Shown here: piece after piece, positions 19,408 through 29,829 of the stretch | Numbering within the stretch: position 1 is the first letter of the stretch | Layout: each line of letters begins with the position of its first letter | Assembly (NCBI GenBank): GCA_948144175.1 | Contig: CANXME010002467.1 | Span: 1-64,000, forward strand | Direction: 5' to 3' | DNA: 64,000 bases | DNA from: Closterium sp. NIES-65 | Taxonomy: Eukaryota > Streptophyta > Zygnematophyceae > Desmidiales > Closteriaceae | Translations under genes and position numbers: made by a program | Notes under the pieces: model-generated | What the model was told of the DNA's origin: nothing | The model's database searches: none | The model's input: the letters and a program-made list of their open reading frames with translations, nothing else

Positions 19408-20841
19408 CAGAAACAGGAGCCAGAGTGGATGATAGGTGAGAGCATGAGCGAAGAAGGGAGGGCAGCAATGCGGGCACTATTGGCCAAGCACAGGAAGGGC
19501 TTTGCCTTCACCCTGCGGGAGTTGGGGAAGTGCAAGATCAAGGAGATGGCCTTGAAGCTGAATAGTGATGAGCCGGTGTACCACCGCAGGAGGAAGATGC
19601 CACCAGGAGATGAGGCGATCAGCAGGGAAAAGATAAAGGAGTTGCTGGAAGCCGGACTGATTAGGAGGTCGGAGTCCGAGTGTGCCACCCCGACCGTGGT
19701 GGCAGCCCGAAAGGACTTGACAGGCGAGGTGCTGAGCAGAAGGATGTGCGGGGATTACAGGGATCTTAACAAAATCACAGTGCCAGATAGATACCCCATG
19801 CCGATGGCAGAAGAGCTCTTTGACAAGTTGGCTGACGGGGTGTTCTTCACAACGCTGGACCTGCGACAGGGGTTCAATCAAATCAAGATCAGAGAGGAGG
19901 ACGTGAAGAAAACGGCCTTCCACGGGCCGGATGGGCTGTACGAGTGGCTGTATATGCCCTTCGGTCTGAGGAACGCCTCGGCAGTGTTCCAGAGAGTTAT
20001 GGACGCGGTGCTGCGGGGAATAGAACACGCGGCGTGCTATATTGATGATGTCGTGATCTTCAGCTTGACCGAGCAGTAGCACCTGGAGGATGTGGAGAAG
20101 ACACTAACGGCCATAGAAGGGGCAGGGCTCACTTGCCATCCGAACAAATGCAAGTGGGGGGAGCGGACAGTGCAGTACCTGGGGTACGAGGTCACAGGGG
20201 GGCAGATTGGGATCCTGCAAGCAAAGGTGCAAGTGCTGGACAGGCTAAGGGAACCACGAGACAAATCAGGACTGCGTGCGGTCTTGGGCTTCCTCAGCTA
20301 CTACAGGCGCTTCGTGCCAAACTTCAGTAAGCGAGCGACGGTGCTGAATGGGATGCTGCGCGAAGACAAGGCATGGGAGTGGGGAGAGAAGTAGAGAGAA
20401 GCGCTACAAGACCTCATGACAGCCGTAAAGACAGTGACAGTGCTGCGGCTGCCAGCAGCAGACCAGCCCTTCATCTTGTACACCGACTGGAGCAGCCAAG
20501 GGATGGGGGCAATACTGTGCCAGGAGGTGGAGGGAGTGGAGAAGGTGGTGGCCTACGCCAGCAGGAGATGCAACCCAGCGGAAGCCCAGTACAGCTCATA
20601 CATCGGGGAGGGGCTGGCGGCAGTGTGGGCGGTCGGGCATTTCCGGGTATACCTGCAGGGCCGAGAATTCACCCTAGTCACTGATCATCAGCCCCTCACA
20701 TGGCTGATGACCACACCAGGGCTAACAGGGAGGAACGCGAGGTGGGCAGTGAAGTTGCAGGAATATGATTTCAAGATTAGGCACAGGCCGAGGAAGACGC
20801 TGCAGCACGTCGATGGTCTCTCCCGCAACCCACCGCCGCTG
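19408..20841 (+). CDS. Gypsy G pol part 2: reverse transcriptase + RNase H (two in-frame stops)
   Basis: Same frame as the methyltransferase. The reverse transcriptase shows RRRKMPPGDEAISREKIKEL, CGDYRDLNKITVPDRYPMP, FFTTLDLRQGFNQIKI, YMPFGLRNASAVFQ and the catalytic YIDD at 20038-20049. After TAG 20077 the thumb region continues (CHPNKCKWGERTVQYLG, FLSYYRRFVPNFS). After TAG 20392 comes RNase H (LYTDWSSQGMGAILCQ, TLVTDHQPLTWLM, DGLSRNPPPL). All Ty3/gypsy landmarks are intact and no indel is visible; only the two TAG codons break the frame. It ends at TAA 20842. Confidence 0.9.
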
Positions 20842-20844
20842 TAA

Positions 20845-22245
20845 GCGGGACAGATAACACCGGGGACGGAGGAGACAGAGCCGGAGCCAGCGCAAACCTT
20901 GATCTTGCTGGCATGAGAGGTGGAGCAGGTCGGTGCAAAAGGGAATCAGGGGCCAGCTGACATCTGGCAGGATGCAAAGGCAATGGAATGGGTGAAGGGA
21001 GAAACCGAAGAAGACGAGACGATATCAGAAAGGGTGAGGGCACGAGGGCACCACTACAGGTGGTATCAGCAGCAGCTGCAGATCAAGACGGAGGATGGCT
21101 GGAAGCTGGTGCCAGCGCCTAAGGACCGTGAAGTAGTGATCAAGGAAGTGCACACTAAGCTGGGACACTTCGGGCACGAGAGGACCGTGCAGCTGCTAAA
21201 GACGGGCTGGTGGTGGGAAGGGATGCGCAGGCAGGTGAAGGAGTGGGTGGAGGGGTGCGAGGCCTGTCAGAGGAGCAAAGAAAACTTGACACAGGCCAAA
21301 GCAGAGCTGCACTCACTACCAATCTGCGGGCTGGGGTTCCGATGGTCCCTAGACCTTGCAGGAGAGCTGCCGCTGAGCAGGAGCGGGAATCAGTACATAG
21401 TGTTCATGGTGGAACATGTGAGCAAGTGGCTGGAGGTGAGAGCCATCCCTAGCAAGAGCACGAGGCATATTGCAGCAGCCTTCAAGGCACAGGTAGTGTG
21501 TCGGTTTGGAGCATGCAGTGAGGTGCTCACAGACCAGGGAACGGAGTTCCAAGGGGAGTTCAAGAAGCTGCTGGAGGAGTCTGGCATCACGCACCGGAAG
21601 ACCTCCCGGTACCACCCGCAGAGTGACAGGCTGACCGAGCGAGCAGTGCAGACCTTCAAGCGAGGACTGCGGGCCTACGGGGAGCAGAGGAAGAGGGATT
21701 GGGATGATGAGTTGGACTGGATCGCAGCGGGGTACAGGTTTGGGAAGCAGGCAGCGCTGAAGGATCATTCCCCGTATAGCCTGCTCTTTGGACGAGAGCC
21801 CATTCTGCCAGTGGGGGCACCACGGGTACTGACAGACACAGTGGCAGCGGGCACGATCAAGAACTGGGTAGCCCTGTCAGAGGTGAGAGCGCGCTACCTG
21901 CGCTACATGATGCCAGCCGCCTTGGAGAATCTGCAAACCGCACAGCTGCGAGATGCCAGGAGATACGAACAGCGACAACGCAAGGGCGAAGGAAAAATGG
22001 CGAGGGGCGTCTGGGAAGGGCACGAAGTTTATTTGAAGAGAGCGAAGCAGGATACTCTAGACGTGGGGTTGGGGACAGTGCGCTGGAAAGTCAAGGAGGT
22101 GCGCCCATCTGGGGTGCTGGTCTTGGAGAACGACAAAGGAGCGTTGTTGAGGGAGCATCAGACGAACACAGGCGTGATCAGAGGGACCGGGCCTCAGCGT
22201 ACTGGTCCTGTGACCCGCGCTCGAGATGCTCAAGCACGGGCATAG
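20845..22245 (+). CDS. Gypsy G pol part 3: integrase
   Basis: Still in the pol frame, with one TGA at 20914 in the tether to RNase H. The zinc-binding HHCC region is HTKLGHFGHERTVQLL...CEACQRSK. The catalytic core has WSLDLAGELPLS (first Asp), LTDQGTEFQGEF (second Asp) and YHPQSDRLTERAVQ (Glu). The C-terminal part has VYLKRAKQDTLDVG and GVLVLENDKGALL; I do not recognise a chromodomain. The protein ends at TAG 22243-22245, 9 codons after the RTGPVTRARDA tail. A purine tract (GGAGGGGGCAGAGAG) follows at once. Confidence 0.9.
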
Positions 22246-22254
22246 GAGGGGGCA

Positions 22255-22337
22255 GAGAGTGGCTGAGGCAGCAGAAGGAACAGAGAAGAAGAGAATCTGA
22301 ATGCAGGCAGATGATGAGCAGAGCTATTCCTCCGACA
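22255..22337 (+). repeat. X: repeat preceding the 3' terminal repeat of gypsy G
   Basis: GAGAGTGGCTGAGGCAGCAG ... CTCCGACA, directly after the purine tract and separated by two bases (GC) from the TGTCACC start of the terminal repeat. It is repeated after the terminal repeat at 22722-22807 with four substitutions and one extra AAG. Confidence 0.9.
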
Positions 22338-22339
22338 GC

Positions 22340-22720
22340 TGTCACCAAATATGCACGGTTGTGCATATAAGGTGCCAATTAGATTGAGGTGTAGTTCTGG
22401 TGTGGTTCGGGTGTAGTAATGATGTGTATGAATATTCGAAGGTAGGTAGTTGGGGAACCAGGGAAGTTGACGTGAGGTTGGTAGGAGAGCACCAAGGGTG
22501 AAATCCACGCGACCAATGTGATTGAACCAACCCAGGCTCGAGCCGCACATTGAGAAATGCACGGTTCGAGCCCAGGCCAGGTAAAGTCACTCGCTCACAC
22601 AGCCCTGATGCTTTCCGGTTGCTATCCTTTCGTATAGTGGACTATTGTTGCCTCAGGTGTGCAGACAGGTGGCACACCACTCAGGGAGGACCCTTGAGGT
22701 GAGAGTTACATAACTTTTAT
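22340..22720 (+). repeat. 3' terminal repeat (Y) of gypsy G
   Basis: Direct repeat of 7350-7730, about five substitutions in 381 bp. It is embedded between X and X'. Confidence 0.9.
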
Positions 22721-22721
22721 T

Positions 22722-22807
22722 GAGAGTGGCTGAGGCAGCAGAAGGAACTGAGAAGAAGAAGAGAATCTGAATGCAGGCAGATGATGAGCAGAGCTGTTTC
22801 TCCAACA
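22722..22807 (+). repeat. X': second copy, forming the right end of gypsy G
   Basis: Copy of 22255-22337 ending TTTCTCCAACA. The next bases, CCCCAGGAGGGGG, are the continuation of element M, so CA at 22807 is the right terminus of the insertion and pairs with TG at 7350. Confidence 0.88.
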
Positions 22808-25800
22808 CCCCAGGAGGGGGAACCTCATCAACGTAAGTGCCTGTGGACTTCCAGAATGCCATCTCTACGTCCATGGTTGTCTGCCACTGAGAGGAGTAGG
22901 GACCTGCGATCGCCTCAGCGTAAGAACGCGTAGTCGGGATGTCTGGTGCATCCGGGTCTCCCTCAGGGGCAAGCACCATGGCTATGAGATGAGGCGCAGC
23001 GGCTGCAAGACACTCAAAGTCCTCCTGCCTGTCCTCAAGGACGTCCCTGCCAAGAGCACACTCACCCCCGACGGACGGAGGACAGACAGACTCAAACTCA
23101 GCAACAAGACTAGCAGCGTAGTCTATACGACAGGCAGCAGCAAAGTCAACAAGCTCAGAGACTAAGGCAGACGCAGCAGCAGACTCAAACGACGGGTCAG
23201 TGACAACAGTGGTGAGCAGACGCGTGACAGCAGGGTGAGCAGCACGAACCAAGTCAGACTCAGGGTCCTGAACGTCAGGCAGAGAAGACGCAGGAGGAGA
23301 TGGTAGGGGAACACGCTGTGGAACAGAGGAATGACGAAGTGCCATAGCATGCGTGCCAGGGACAGGAGGCGGACGCTCACAAGGAACACGACGACTAGCG
23401 CGACGCACACGAACAGGCGAGGCAGGACGAGACGCAGGCTCACAACGCTCCGTAAGCGAGTCTGTCTGCTCAGTGTAAGGAGAAGGAGCAGGCAGTGGTG
23501 CGCCGGGCTGTAACGGGAGGCCAGTAGAAGATGGGAGGCTAAGAACCTGGTGAAGCACGGAGTCAGGCGGTGGAAGAGACGACGGTGACGGCAGAGCGAA
23601 AAACAGTCGCGACGGTGCAGTGCCACCAGTACTAGTAGCTCTAGCGCCTCCAGCAGCTCTAGAACCTCCAGCTCCAGTGCCTCCAGCAGCAGCACCTCGA
23701 GCTCCATTGACTCCAGCAGCAGCACCTCCAGCTCCAGCGCCTCTAGCAGCTCCAGAACCTCCAGCTCCATCGACTCCAGCAACAGTACCTCTAGCTCCAG
23801 CGCCTCCAGCAGCTCCAGAACCTCTAGCTCCAGCGCCACCCAGTAGCAGCACCCCCAGAACCGGCACCTCCAACCTCAAGGTCCCCAACTCCAGGGTCGA
23901 CAGGACCAGCGCCAGGGCCTCCAGCAGCAGCACCCCCAGAACCGTCACCCCCAGCTCCAGGGTCTCCAACGCCAGAGTCGACAGCACCAGCTCCAAGGCC
24001 TCCAGCCCCAGTACCTCCAGCAGCAGCACCCCCAGAGCCGACACCTCTAGCTCCAGGAGCAGCACCAGTCCCGGCAGCTCTAGTACCTCTAGTACGAGCA
24101 CCTCCAGGACCAGAGACACCAGCACTCCCAACACCTCCACGACAAGTAGCTCCAGCAGCACGACTCCTCAGGCGGGTACGCAACGCAAGCCACTCTCGGG
24201 CCTGCTGTGATGAGATAGGCTCACGTCGTGAAACGAGACCCAGAGAAACGCAAGCAGACTCAGCACCCTTAGGCTCCGCACCCCCCGGCACCTCACAGAC
24301 GGGCTCAGCACCCCCAGAATCCGCTCTCCCCAGCACCTCACGCGCAGGCTCAACACCCCCAGAAGCAGCACCCCCAGCAGCACCTCCCGCAGCAGCACCT
24401 GAGTCGTTAGTGACCTCCACAGGCTCAGCCAAGGGGGGCGGGTCTACCTGAGACACACCTGAAGGAGCAAGACCTTGAGGGGGGAGGGGGTCTACCGGAG
24501 GGGGACCTCGAGTGAGGAAAAGCGGCGGGGGAGGGAGAGGGGCAGTGCGGTAGGGGAAGAGACGGTAGAAAGGTGATGGGTGCGGTAGGGGAAGAGACGG
24601 AAGAGACCGACTCGTCAAAGGTGACGTCCTGAGAGGGGAAGACACGGCGCGAGGTGGGGTGGTAAAACTGCCAGCCAGGCGCGTTAGGGACAAAGCCGAG
24701 GAAGACGCAAGGAATGGTGCGGGAGGAGAGCTTGTCCGCGGACGTATCGTGGACAAGGGCACGAGCACCCCCCACCCCGAAAACGCGACGCATCGCCAAC
24801 CTCCCCCGTCCAACGCAGTGTAGGCGAGGTCTCCGACAAGGAGACACGTGGCCAGAGGTTGAGTTGCTGCGCGGCGTACCGGACCGCTAACGGCCACAGA
24901 AAATGGTGAGCCGCCGCATGAATCAAGGAGGTACGAGCGACCTCCATGACTAAGCCAATGCGGCGCTCAGCAACCCAACTTTTCTATGGTGAGCCCGGAA
25001 GCGTGAACGACTGCTCGATGCCCTCCCCCTGGCAGAAGGCCCGCAAGAGGTCGGAGGTGAACTCACCACCTTTGTCAGAGTGCAGACGTAGGACAGGAAG
25101 GTCCTGGCGGAACCTGTGGCGGAGCCGAAGACGAACTGCTTGGATCCAAGGGATCAGGACAGCAAGGACCTCACCCTTGGTGCGCAAGGGGAAGACTGTG
25201 GTGTACCGCAAATAGTCGTCGACAACCAGCAGAAAGTACCGCTCACCGCCTTGTCCACGAGCACGGGCTGGGCCCCACACGTCCGGGTGGAGGCTCTGCA
25301 AAGGAGCCTTTGTCGGGGGAAACGAGGAGTGAGGAGCGGCGTGCTGCCGCCCCTCGACGCAAGGAAGGCAGGGCAGCACAGGTGAGGCAGGGAGGGGAGG
25401 GAGAGACTTGGGAAGACCAGACACAAGGAGGCGACGGTGCATGCCACGTAGACGTGGCAAGGAGGGATGACCTAGGTGGTGGTGCCAGAGAAGAGTCTGG
25501 TGCGACAAGGAGCGAGAATCACAAGGGGAGGCTACCTGACCTGACGCAGACACCTGACTAGTTGCAGCTACCTGAGGAGGCGGAGTCTTCAGTGTGTAAA
25601 GACTCGACCCTGGCCGACGGGTAAACGTGGCCAGGTGGCGGCCGGTCTGGGAGCACGTACAAATCGGCACACGCTGCCGGCCAGGGGTGAAGGTGTGAAC
25701 CTCCGCATCCTGGAGGACAGCGGTGCTCACCAAGTTTGTAGAGAACGAGGGGAGGTGGAAGCCTATCAGTGAGCCAGACGGAACCGCCGGGCACGGAAGC

Positions 25801-26510
25801 ATAGTGGTGGACCGTGCAAGAAGTGGGCCCCCTCAAGGGTCAGCCAGAGAGACTGCAACAGGTGCAGGGAGTGGTGTGAGTGCAGTACTGTAACAGAAGA
25901 AGCAGCGGGAAGCACCTGAGTCAAGCGTAAAGGTGTGCACGGCCTCAGCAGGCGCAGTACCTGAGAGAGCAGACTCGCTTGCACCTAAGGCAGCAGCCTC
26001 ACTAGGACCTAGAGCAGCTACCTCTATACCGGGGTCGTACCGCACACACAGGTGACAGTCACTCTTAGCACCACCAGGCAAAGCAGACATGGCAGTAAGG
26101 ATGGCGTCATAGTCTAAAGCAAAGACAGCAACGCCCGACCTAAGCAGCTCAAGCCAGGGGGGGATCTCAGCCTCGTCGCCAAGCTCTATGCGCCAGGCGT
26201 CAGTCAAATAGGCGAAGCAGCGGGACTGTGCGTGACCAGGTGTCCCACAGGTCTCACCAGCTCGACGACCTGTGCGAATGATGTACGGGCAGCGACCCGG
26301 ACTCGGAGACGGCCCACGCTGGTAAAGCCACTCACGAAGCTGCCGCGGCGTAAGGGTCGGACGCCGTCGTAGCTGCATCTGGCCACCGCCAAACACTCCG
26401 CACCAAACAACGTCACAGTGTCTGCTACTACAGCCGCCATCACTCCCACTGCTGCCACCACCGCCGTCACCACTCCCATCCGTACGACAAAGTGAAGTCA
26501 TGGCGGGCAA
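22808..26510 (-). pseudogene. Element M gag remnant, protease, integrase and linker, broken
   Basis: Read leftward from 26501, a Gly/Ser-rich start is followed by a Cys/His motif (GRCPYIIRTGRRAGETCGTPGH), the protease site TLDSGASRCFF near 25925, and an integrase with HHHLGHPSLPRLRG, CLPCVEGRQ, DVWGPARARG, LHSDKGGEFTSDLL. Frameshifts separate this from the post-integrase segment (SFSGWG..., VFLGFVPNAPGWQFYHPTSRR) and from the Gly/Ala/Glu-rich linker that leads to the reverse transcriptase start (ALAAEAIAGPYSSQWQTTMD-like) at 22808-23000. The capsid domain present in P, Q and R is absent. Confidence 0.85.
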
Positions 26511-26689
26511 TCTAGGAGGAGCGCGACCTCTAGGGCAGTATGGAGTGAAGGCAGTAGCACGAGTAGCAGCAGCAGCAGTAAGAGCAGCAGGGCGGCGCGC
26601 GGCCAGAGCAGGGCGGCGCGCGGCAGGCAGTAGCTCCTATGGCCTTTTTTCGAATTATTATTATTGTTTTAATTCAATTTTGGGTTTAG

Positions 26690-27540
26690 CAGGGCGCTGG
26701 CGCAGGGCAGGGCGCTGGCGCAAGGCAGGGCCCTGGCGCAGGGCAGGGCGCGGGCGCAGGGCAGGGCACTGGCGTAGGGCAGGGCGCTGGCGCAGGGCAG
26801 GGCGCCAGCGCATGCAGGGCAGGGCGCTGGCGCAGGCTGCAGCAGTACGTGACGCGAGGGGCAGCCGCTCGCGACGCGTGGGCTGCCTTAGGGCGCGACG
26901 CATGGGCTGCAGCAGAGCGCGACGCGCGGGGCAGCAGCGCGCGACGCGCGGGCTGCCGTAGGGCGCGACGCGCAAGACAGCAACGCGTGTGTAGGGCAGG
27001 GCGCAGGCGCAAGGTAGGGCGCTGGCGTAGGGCAGGGCGCTGGCGCAGGGCAGAGCACTGGCGCAGGGCAGGGCGCTGGCGCAGGGCGGGATGCTGGCGT
27101 AGGGCAGGGCGCTGGCGTAGGGCAGGGCGCTGGTGCAGGGCAGGGCGCTGGCGCAGGGCAGGGCGCCGGCGTAGGGCAGGGCGCCGGCGCAGGGCAGGGC
27201 GCTGGCGCAGGGGAGGGCGCTGGCGCAGGGGAGGGCGCTGGCTCAGGGCAGGGCGCCGGCGTAGGGCAGGGCGCTGGCGCAGGGCAGGGTGCTGGCGTAG
27301 GGCAGGGCGCCGGTGCAGGGCAGGGCGCTGGCGCAGGGCAGGGCGCCGGCGCAGGGCAGGGCGCCGGCGCAGGGCAGGGCTCCGGCGCAGGGCAGGGCGC
27401 TGGCGCAGGGCAGGGCGCCGGCGCAGGGCAGGGCGCTGGCGCAGGGCAAAGCGCCGGCGCAGGGCAGGGCGCCGGCGCAGGGCAGGGCGCTGGCGCAGGG
27501 CAGGGCGCTGGCGCAGGGCAGGGCATGCGCGAGGCAGCGC
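26690..27540 (-). repeat. 18-bp minisatellite leader of element M
   Basis: Dozens of tandem copies of GCGCTGGCGCAGGGCAGG with single-base variants (CGCCGGCGTAGGG and similar) run from 26690 to 26840 and from 27000 to 27530, with a GCGACGCG-type block between. On the minus strand it lies between the primer-binding site (27627) and the coding region. The long open frames across it (RAGRWRRAG- or PAPAPC-type) are products of the repeat. Confidence 0.92.
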
Positions 27541-27640
27541 GACGCAAGGTGGTGGGGTAACGCGGTAACCGCAGTCGGAAGCTAAGTATGGTGGGCCCGG
27601 AAAAAAAAAACGGCCCTACGGTCCTACTGCTCTAAAACCA

Positions 27641-27764
27641 TGTCAAGATAGCAAGCATGGATGATGGCATTGAATGAAATGTGGGTACAAGTACTAACCC
27701 TAACTTCGGGTTGTACCCCATATGAGCTACCCCACTATAGCCTACACAGAACTAACACATATAA
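27641..27764 (-). repeat. 5' LTR of element M, cut by element N
   Basis: Matches 5596-5719 (TGTCAAGATAGCAAGCATGG ... CTAACACATATA). The last ten or so bases of the LTR are missing because the LTR of element N starts at 27765. Confidence 0.88.
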
Positions 27765-28209
27765 TGTTGGGCTGAGAAAAGCCCTTAGGATCTTTGCAGG
27801 ACTAAACTGTGAGTAGAATAATGTAATAGCGGAAGCGTTTAATGAGAAGTTTGTGAACCACCTTGCACTGGTATGTGAGGGCAAAGTAGATTGATTAAAA
27901 CAAAGAGATAAAACCTTATATAAGAGTACAAGGGAATATGAAGGGTTATAACTAATAACTGTTTTGCTGTTGCTATTGCGGTTCGATACGGTGATGACTC
28001 GGGCAACTGCTCAATAGCGAGTCAGTTGTTTGTCCTTGCTGTCGCGCTGTTTTTGTCAGGTCAAAGGTCGCTGACCTTTGACTTTCGCGTAACCTCCAGC
28101 AGTTGTTCAACCTCCGAGGGTTGACTCGCTGATGCTTCGATATGTTTAGCTTCGCTTCTGACTCGGTGTTTCGACACGACAGAGGCGCTCAAATTACTTG
28201 TTTCCAACA
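27765..28209 (-). repeat. 3' LTR of element N
   Basis: 445 bp with inverted ends TGTTGG and CCAACA. On the minus strand the adjoining 28210-28225 reads AAAAGCGAAGGGGAG, the polypurine tract. It sits inside the LTR of element M. Confidence 0.8.
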
Positions 28210-28249
28210 CTCCCCTTCGCTTTTGGAGTGTCGCTGCTGATGATGTGGC

Positions 28250-29574
28250 TCTGTCCAGTCAGCAGCATGCAGTACTCAAACTTCTTCTTTCCGAGTTTCT
28301 AGGTCAAGTAATCAGCTGCCATCTCGGACGTGGGGCAGTAGGACAATTCGAGTCTCCCCTTCTCAATCTCGTCCTTCACGAAGAAATATCGCAGGGCGAT
28401 ATGTTTCGTCCTATTCACGAATCCATTTTTGTTGGCTATGCGAATTGCCGACTGGTTGTCGCAGAACAGGGAGAAGCTGGGTAACTGAGCCATCTTTGCC
28501 TCCTCCAGAACTTCGCGGAGGTACAGTTCTTCCTTGGTGGCTGAGCAGAGTGCGATATATTCTGCTTCAGCTGAAGAGAGGGCGATTAACTCTTGCTTGC
28601 TTGACTACCACGAGATGGGCACGATAGGTTCGAAGAGATAGATGTAGCCGGTGCGCGAGCGTCTGTTGTCGGAGTCGCCAGCGTGATTGGCGTCGACATA
28701 GCCGATTAACTTAGGTGGCGAGGTTCCGTTCTTGTGATAGGTCAGGCCGATCGTCGGAGTGCTAACGAGGTAGTGAAGAGCGCGGTCGAGTTCCGCCATG
28801 TGTTCTGCTTCAGGTTTCTTGAGGTAGGTCGCGAGCTGACTTGCGGAGTACGATAGATCCGGACGGCAGGTGACAAACGCGAAGAGGAGGCACCCCAAAT
28901 TTTTCTAGTAGTCGCGTATGTCTGCGGGCTTGAGTAGAGCGGAACTTTCCTTGTGATTTCCTGCGGTCTAGCGGTAAGGCGTGGAGATGGTGATCGGGGT
29001 GAGTCCGAAGCGTTTGGCGATAGTGTCGGCATATTTCGCGGCGTTGAGGTAGATCGCGCCTTCTTCTTCCTGGATGTTGAGGCCGAGATACTGCGTGACG
29101 GTGGACGAGACCGTAAGCGTGAGATCCTTCTGTAGCTCCCCTTCGAACCAGGTTGTGACGTTGTCGGTCGAGCCGATGTAGAGCAAATCGTCCACGTAGA
29201 CGATCAGTAGGATGTAGTCGGTGCCCTTTGTGAGCCGATACATGCCTTGGTCGTGAGGTAGTTGGCGGAATCCAATGCGAATGAGTCGTGCGTGCAGATA
29301 CTGCTGCCACAACCTTGGAGCTTGTTTGATGCCGTGCAGGGATTTTAGCAGCTGACAAACTTGGTTAGGCTCTCCGTGGGAGCCGTGTGGCAGTTCGACG
29401 AAGTTTCGTCGTCAACAGGTGCGTAGAGGAATGCGTTGGCGACGTCGATTTGCCGCGGTTTCTTCTTCTTCATGGCGGCGATCGCAAGGAGAATTCGTAG
29501 TGAGGTGTGTCGGCTGACCAGGGCGAATGTCTCGGTGAAGTCGCGTCCGTGCTCTTGGTGGAAGCTGCGTACGA
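28250..29574 (-). pseudogene. Element N reverse transcriptase (second half) and RNase H
   Basis: Minus-strand reading: FRQLPHDQGMYRLTKG, YILLIVYVDDLLYIGSTDN (intact YVDD), YLGLNIQEEEGAIYLN, then the RNase H domain with LSYSASQLATYLKKP, YVDANHAGDSDNRRSRTG, FCDNQSAIRIANKN and NRTKHIALRYFFVKDEIEKG. Frameshifts occur near 28900 and 29300. The first part of the domain lies right of element P at 38114 onwards, with AR-W-V codons split by the insertion. Confidence 0.85.
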
Positions 29575-29579
29575 CCCAA

Positions 29580-29713
29580 TGTCAGAACATTATAGCTTAC
29601 TTATTTGTGTAGGCTATAGTGGGGTATCCCATAGGGGGTACAACCCAACTAGGGTTTCCTATTTGTACTCACTTCGTTCATAGTCATTCCATTCTCTCGT
29701 TCTAACTTTCTCA
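29580..29713 (+). repeat. 5' LTR of copia P
   Basis: TGTCAGAACATTATAGC ... CTAACTTTCTCA, 134 bp, identical to 37980-38113. It contains the family core GGGGTATCCCATAGGGGG. The primer-binding site TGGTATCAAGCAGG adjoins at 29714. Confidence 0.95.
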
Positions 29714-29781
29714 TGGTATCAAGCAGGTTCCCCCGTGGGAACTGTGCTTAGGGCCCACCACATCGAACCTTTTTTTTTTCT

Positions 29782-29801
29782 GCCCGGAGCGCGCTCCGGG
29801 C
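29782..29801 (+). promoter_or_regulatory. Perfect 20-nt palindrome in the P leader
   Basis: GCCCGGAGCGCGCTCCGGGC is fully self-complementary and lies about 55 bases after the primer-binding site, behind a run of T. Copies R and Q have different GC palindromes at the same place. It could be an RNA dimerisation or packaging hairpin; that role is inferred from position only. Confidence 0.5.
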
Positions 29802-29829
29802 CCTTGCTCTTACTTTTTTTTCGATCTGC

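Larger units (their letters stand above)
7350..22807 (+). mobile_element. Gypsy element G carrying a DNA methyltransferase, split by copia A
   Basis: This Ty3/gypsy element has terminal repeats Y at 7350-7730 and 22340-22720 (381 bp each, about five substitutions apart). It is inserted in M with CCCC on both sides (7346-7349 and 22808-22811). Order: LTR, 15-nt self-complementary primer-binding region, RS-rich gag with three zinc knuckles, protease, cytosine-5 methyltransferase, reverse transcriptase, RNase H, integrase, X, LTR, X'. From 16444 to 22245 the reading frame is the same throughout apart from six stops and one compensated indel pair. Protease-RT-RNase H-integrase order fixes the superfamily. 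The right boundary is set by where M resumes and lies 87 bp beyond the repeat, which is unusual. Confidence 0.9.
5596..27764 (-). mobile_element. Element M: minus-strand Ty1/copia, split by gypsy G
   Basis: The outer LTRs are 5596-5728 (3') and 27641-27764 (5', its last bases cut off by element N). Both share TGTCAAGATAGCAAGCATGG and the family core. The primer-binding site TGGTTTTAGAGCAG lies at 27627-27640 on the minus strand. Coding remains: Zn-motif, protease and integrase at about 24700-26510, linker at 22808-24700, and reverse transcriptase/RNase H at 5990-7349. The two halves join exactly at the CGCCCC|AGGAGG point where G inserted: relatives P, Q and R carry that sequence uninterrupted. 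The capsid part of gag is missing. Confidence 0.85.

Noticed and set aside
7350-22807. Bacterial or viral origin of the methyltransferase region through contamination
   Set aside because: It lies inside a gypsy element whose flanks join precisely to the two halves of a copia element of the same locus.
26690-27540. Regular repeats that might suggest a CRISPR array
   Set aside because: The units are contiguous with no unique spacers, and the setting is a eukaryotic retrotransposon leader.
26849-27568. Long open frames on both strands in the M leader (Arg/Ala/Gly/Trp or Pro/Ala/Cys repeats)
   Set aside because: They follow from an 18-bp repeat whose length is a multiple of three; several frames are open at once and none resembles a protein family.
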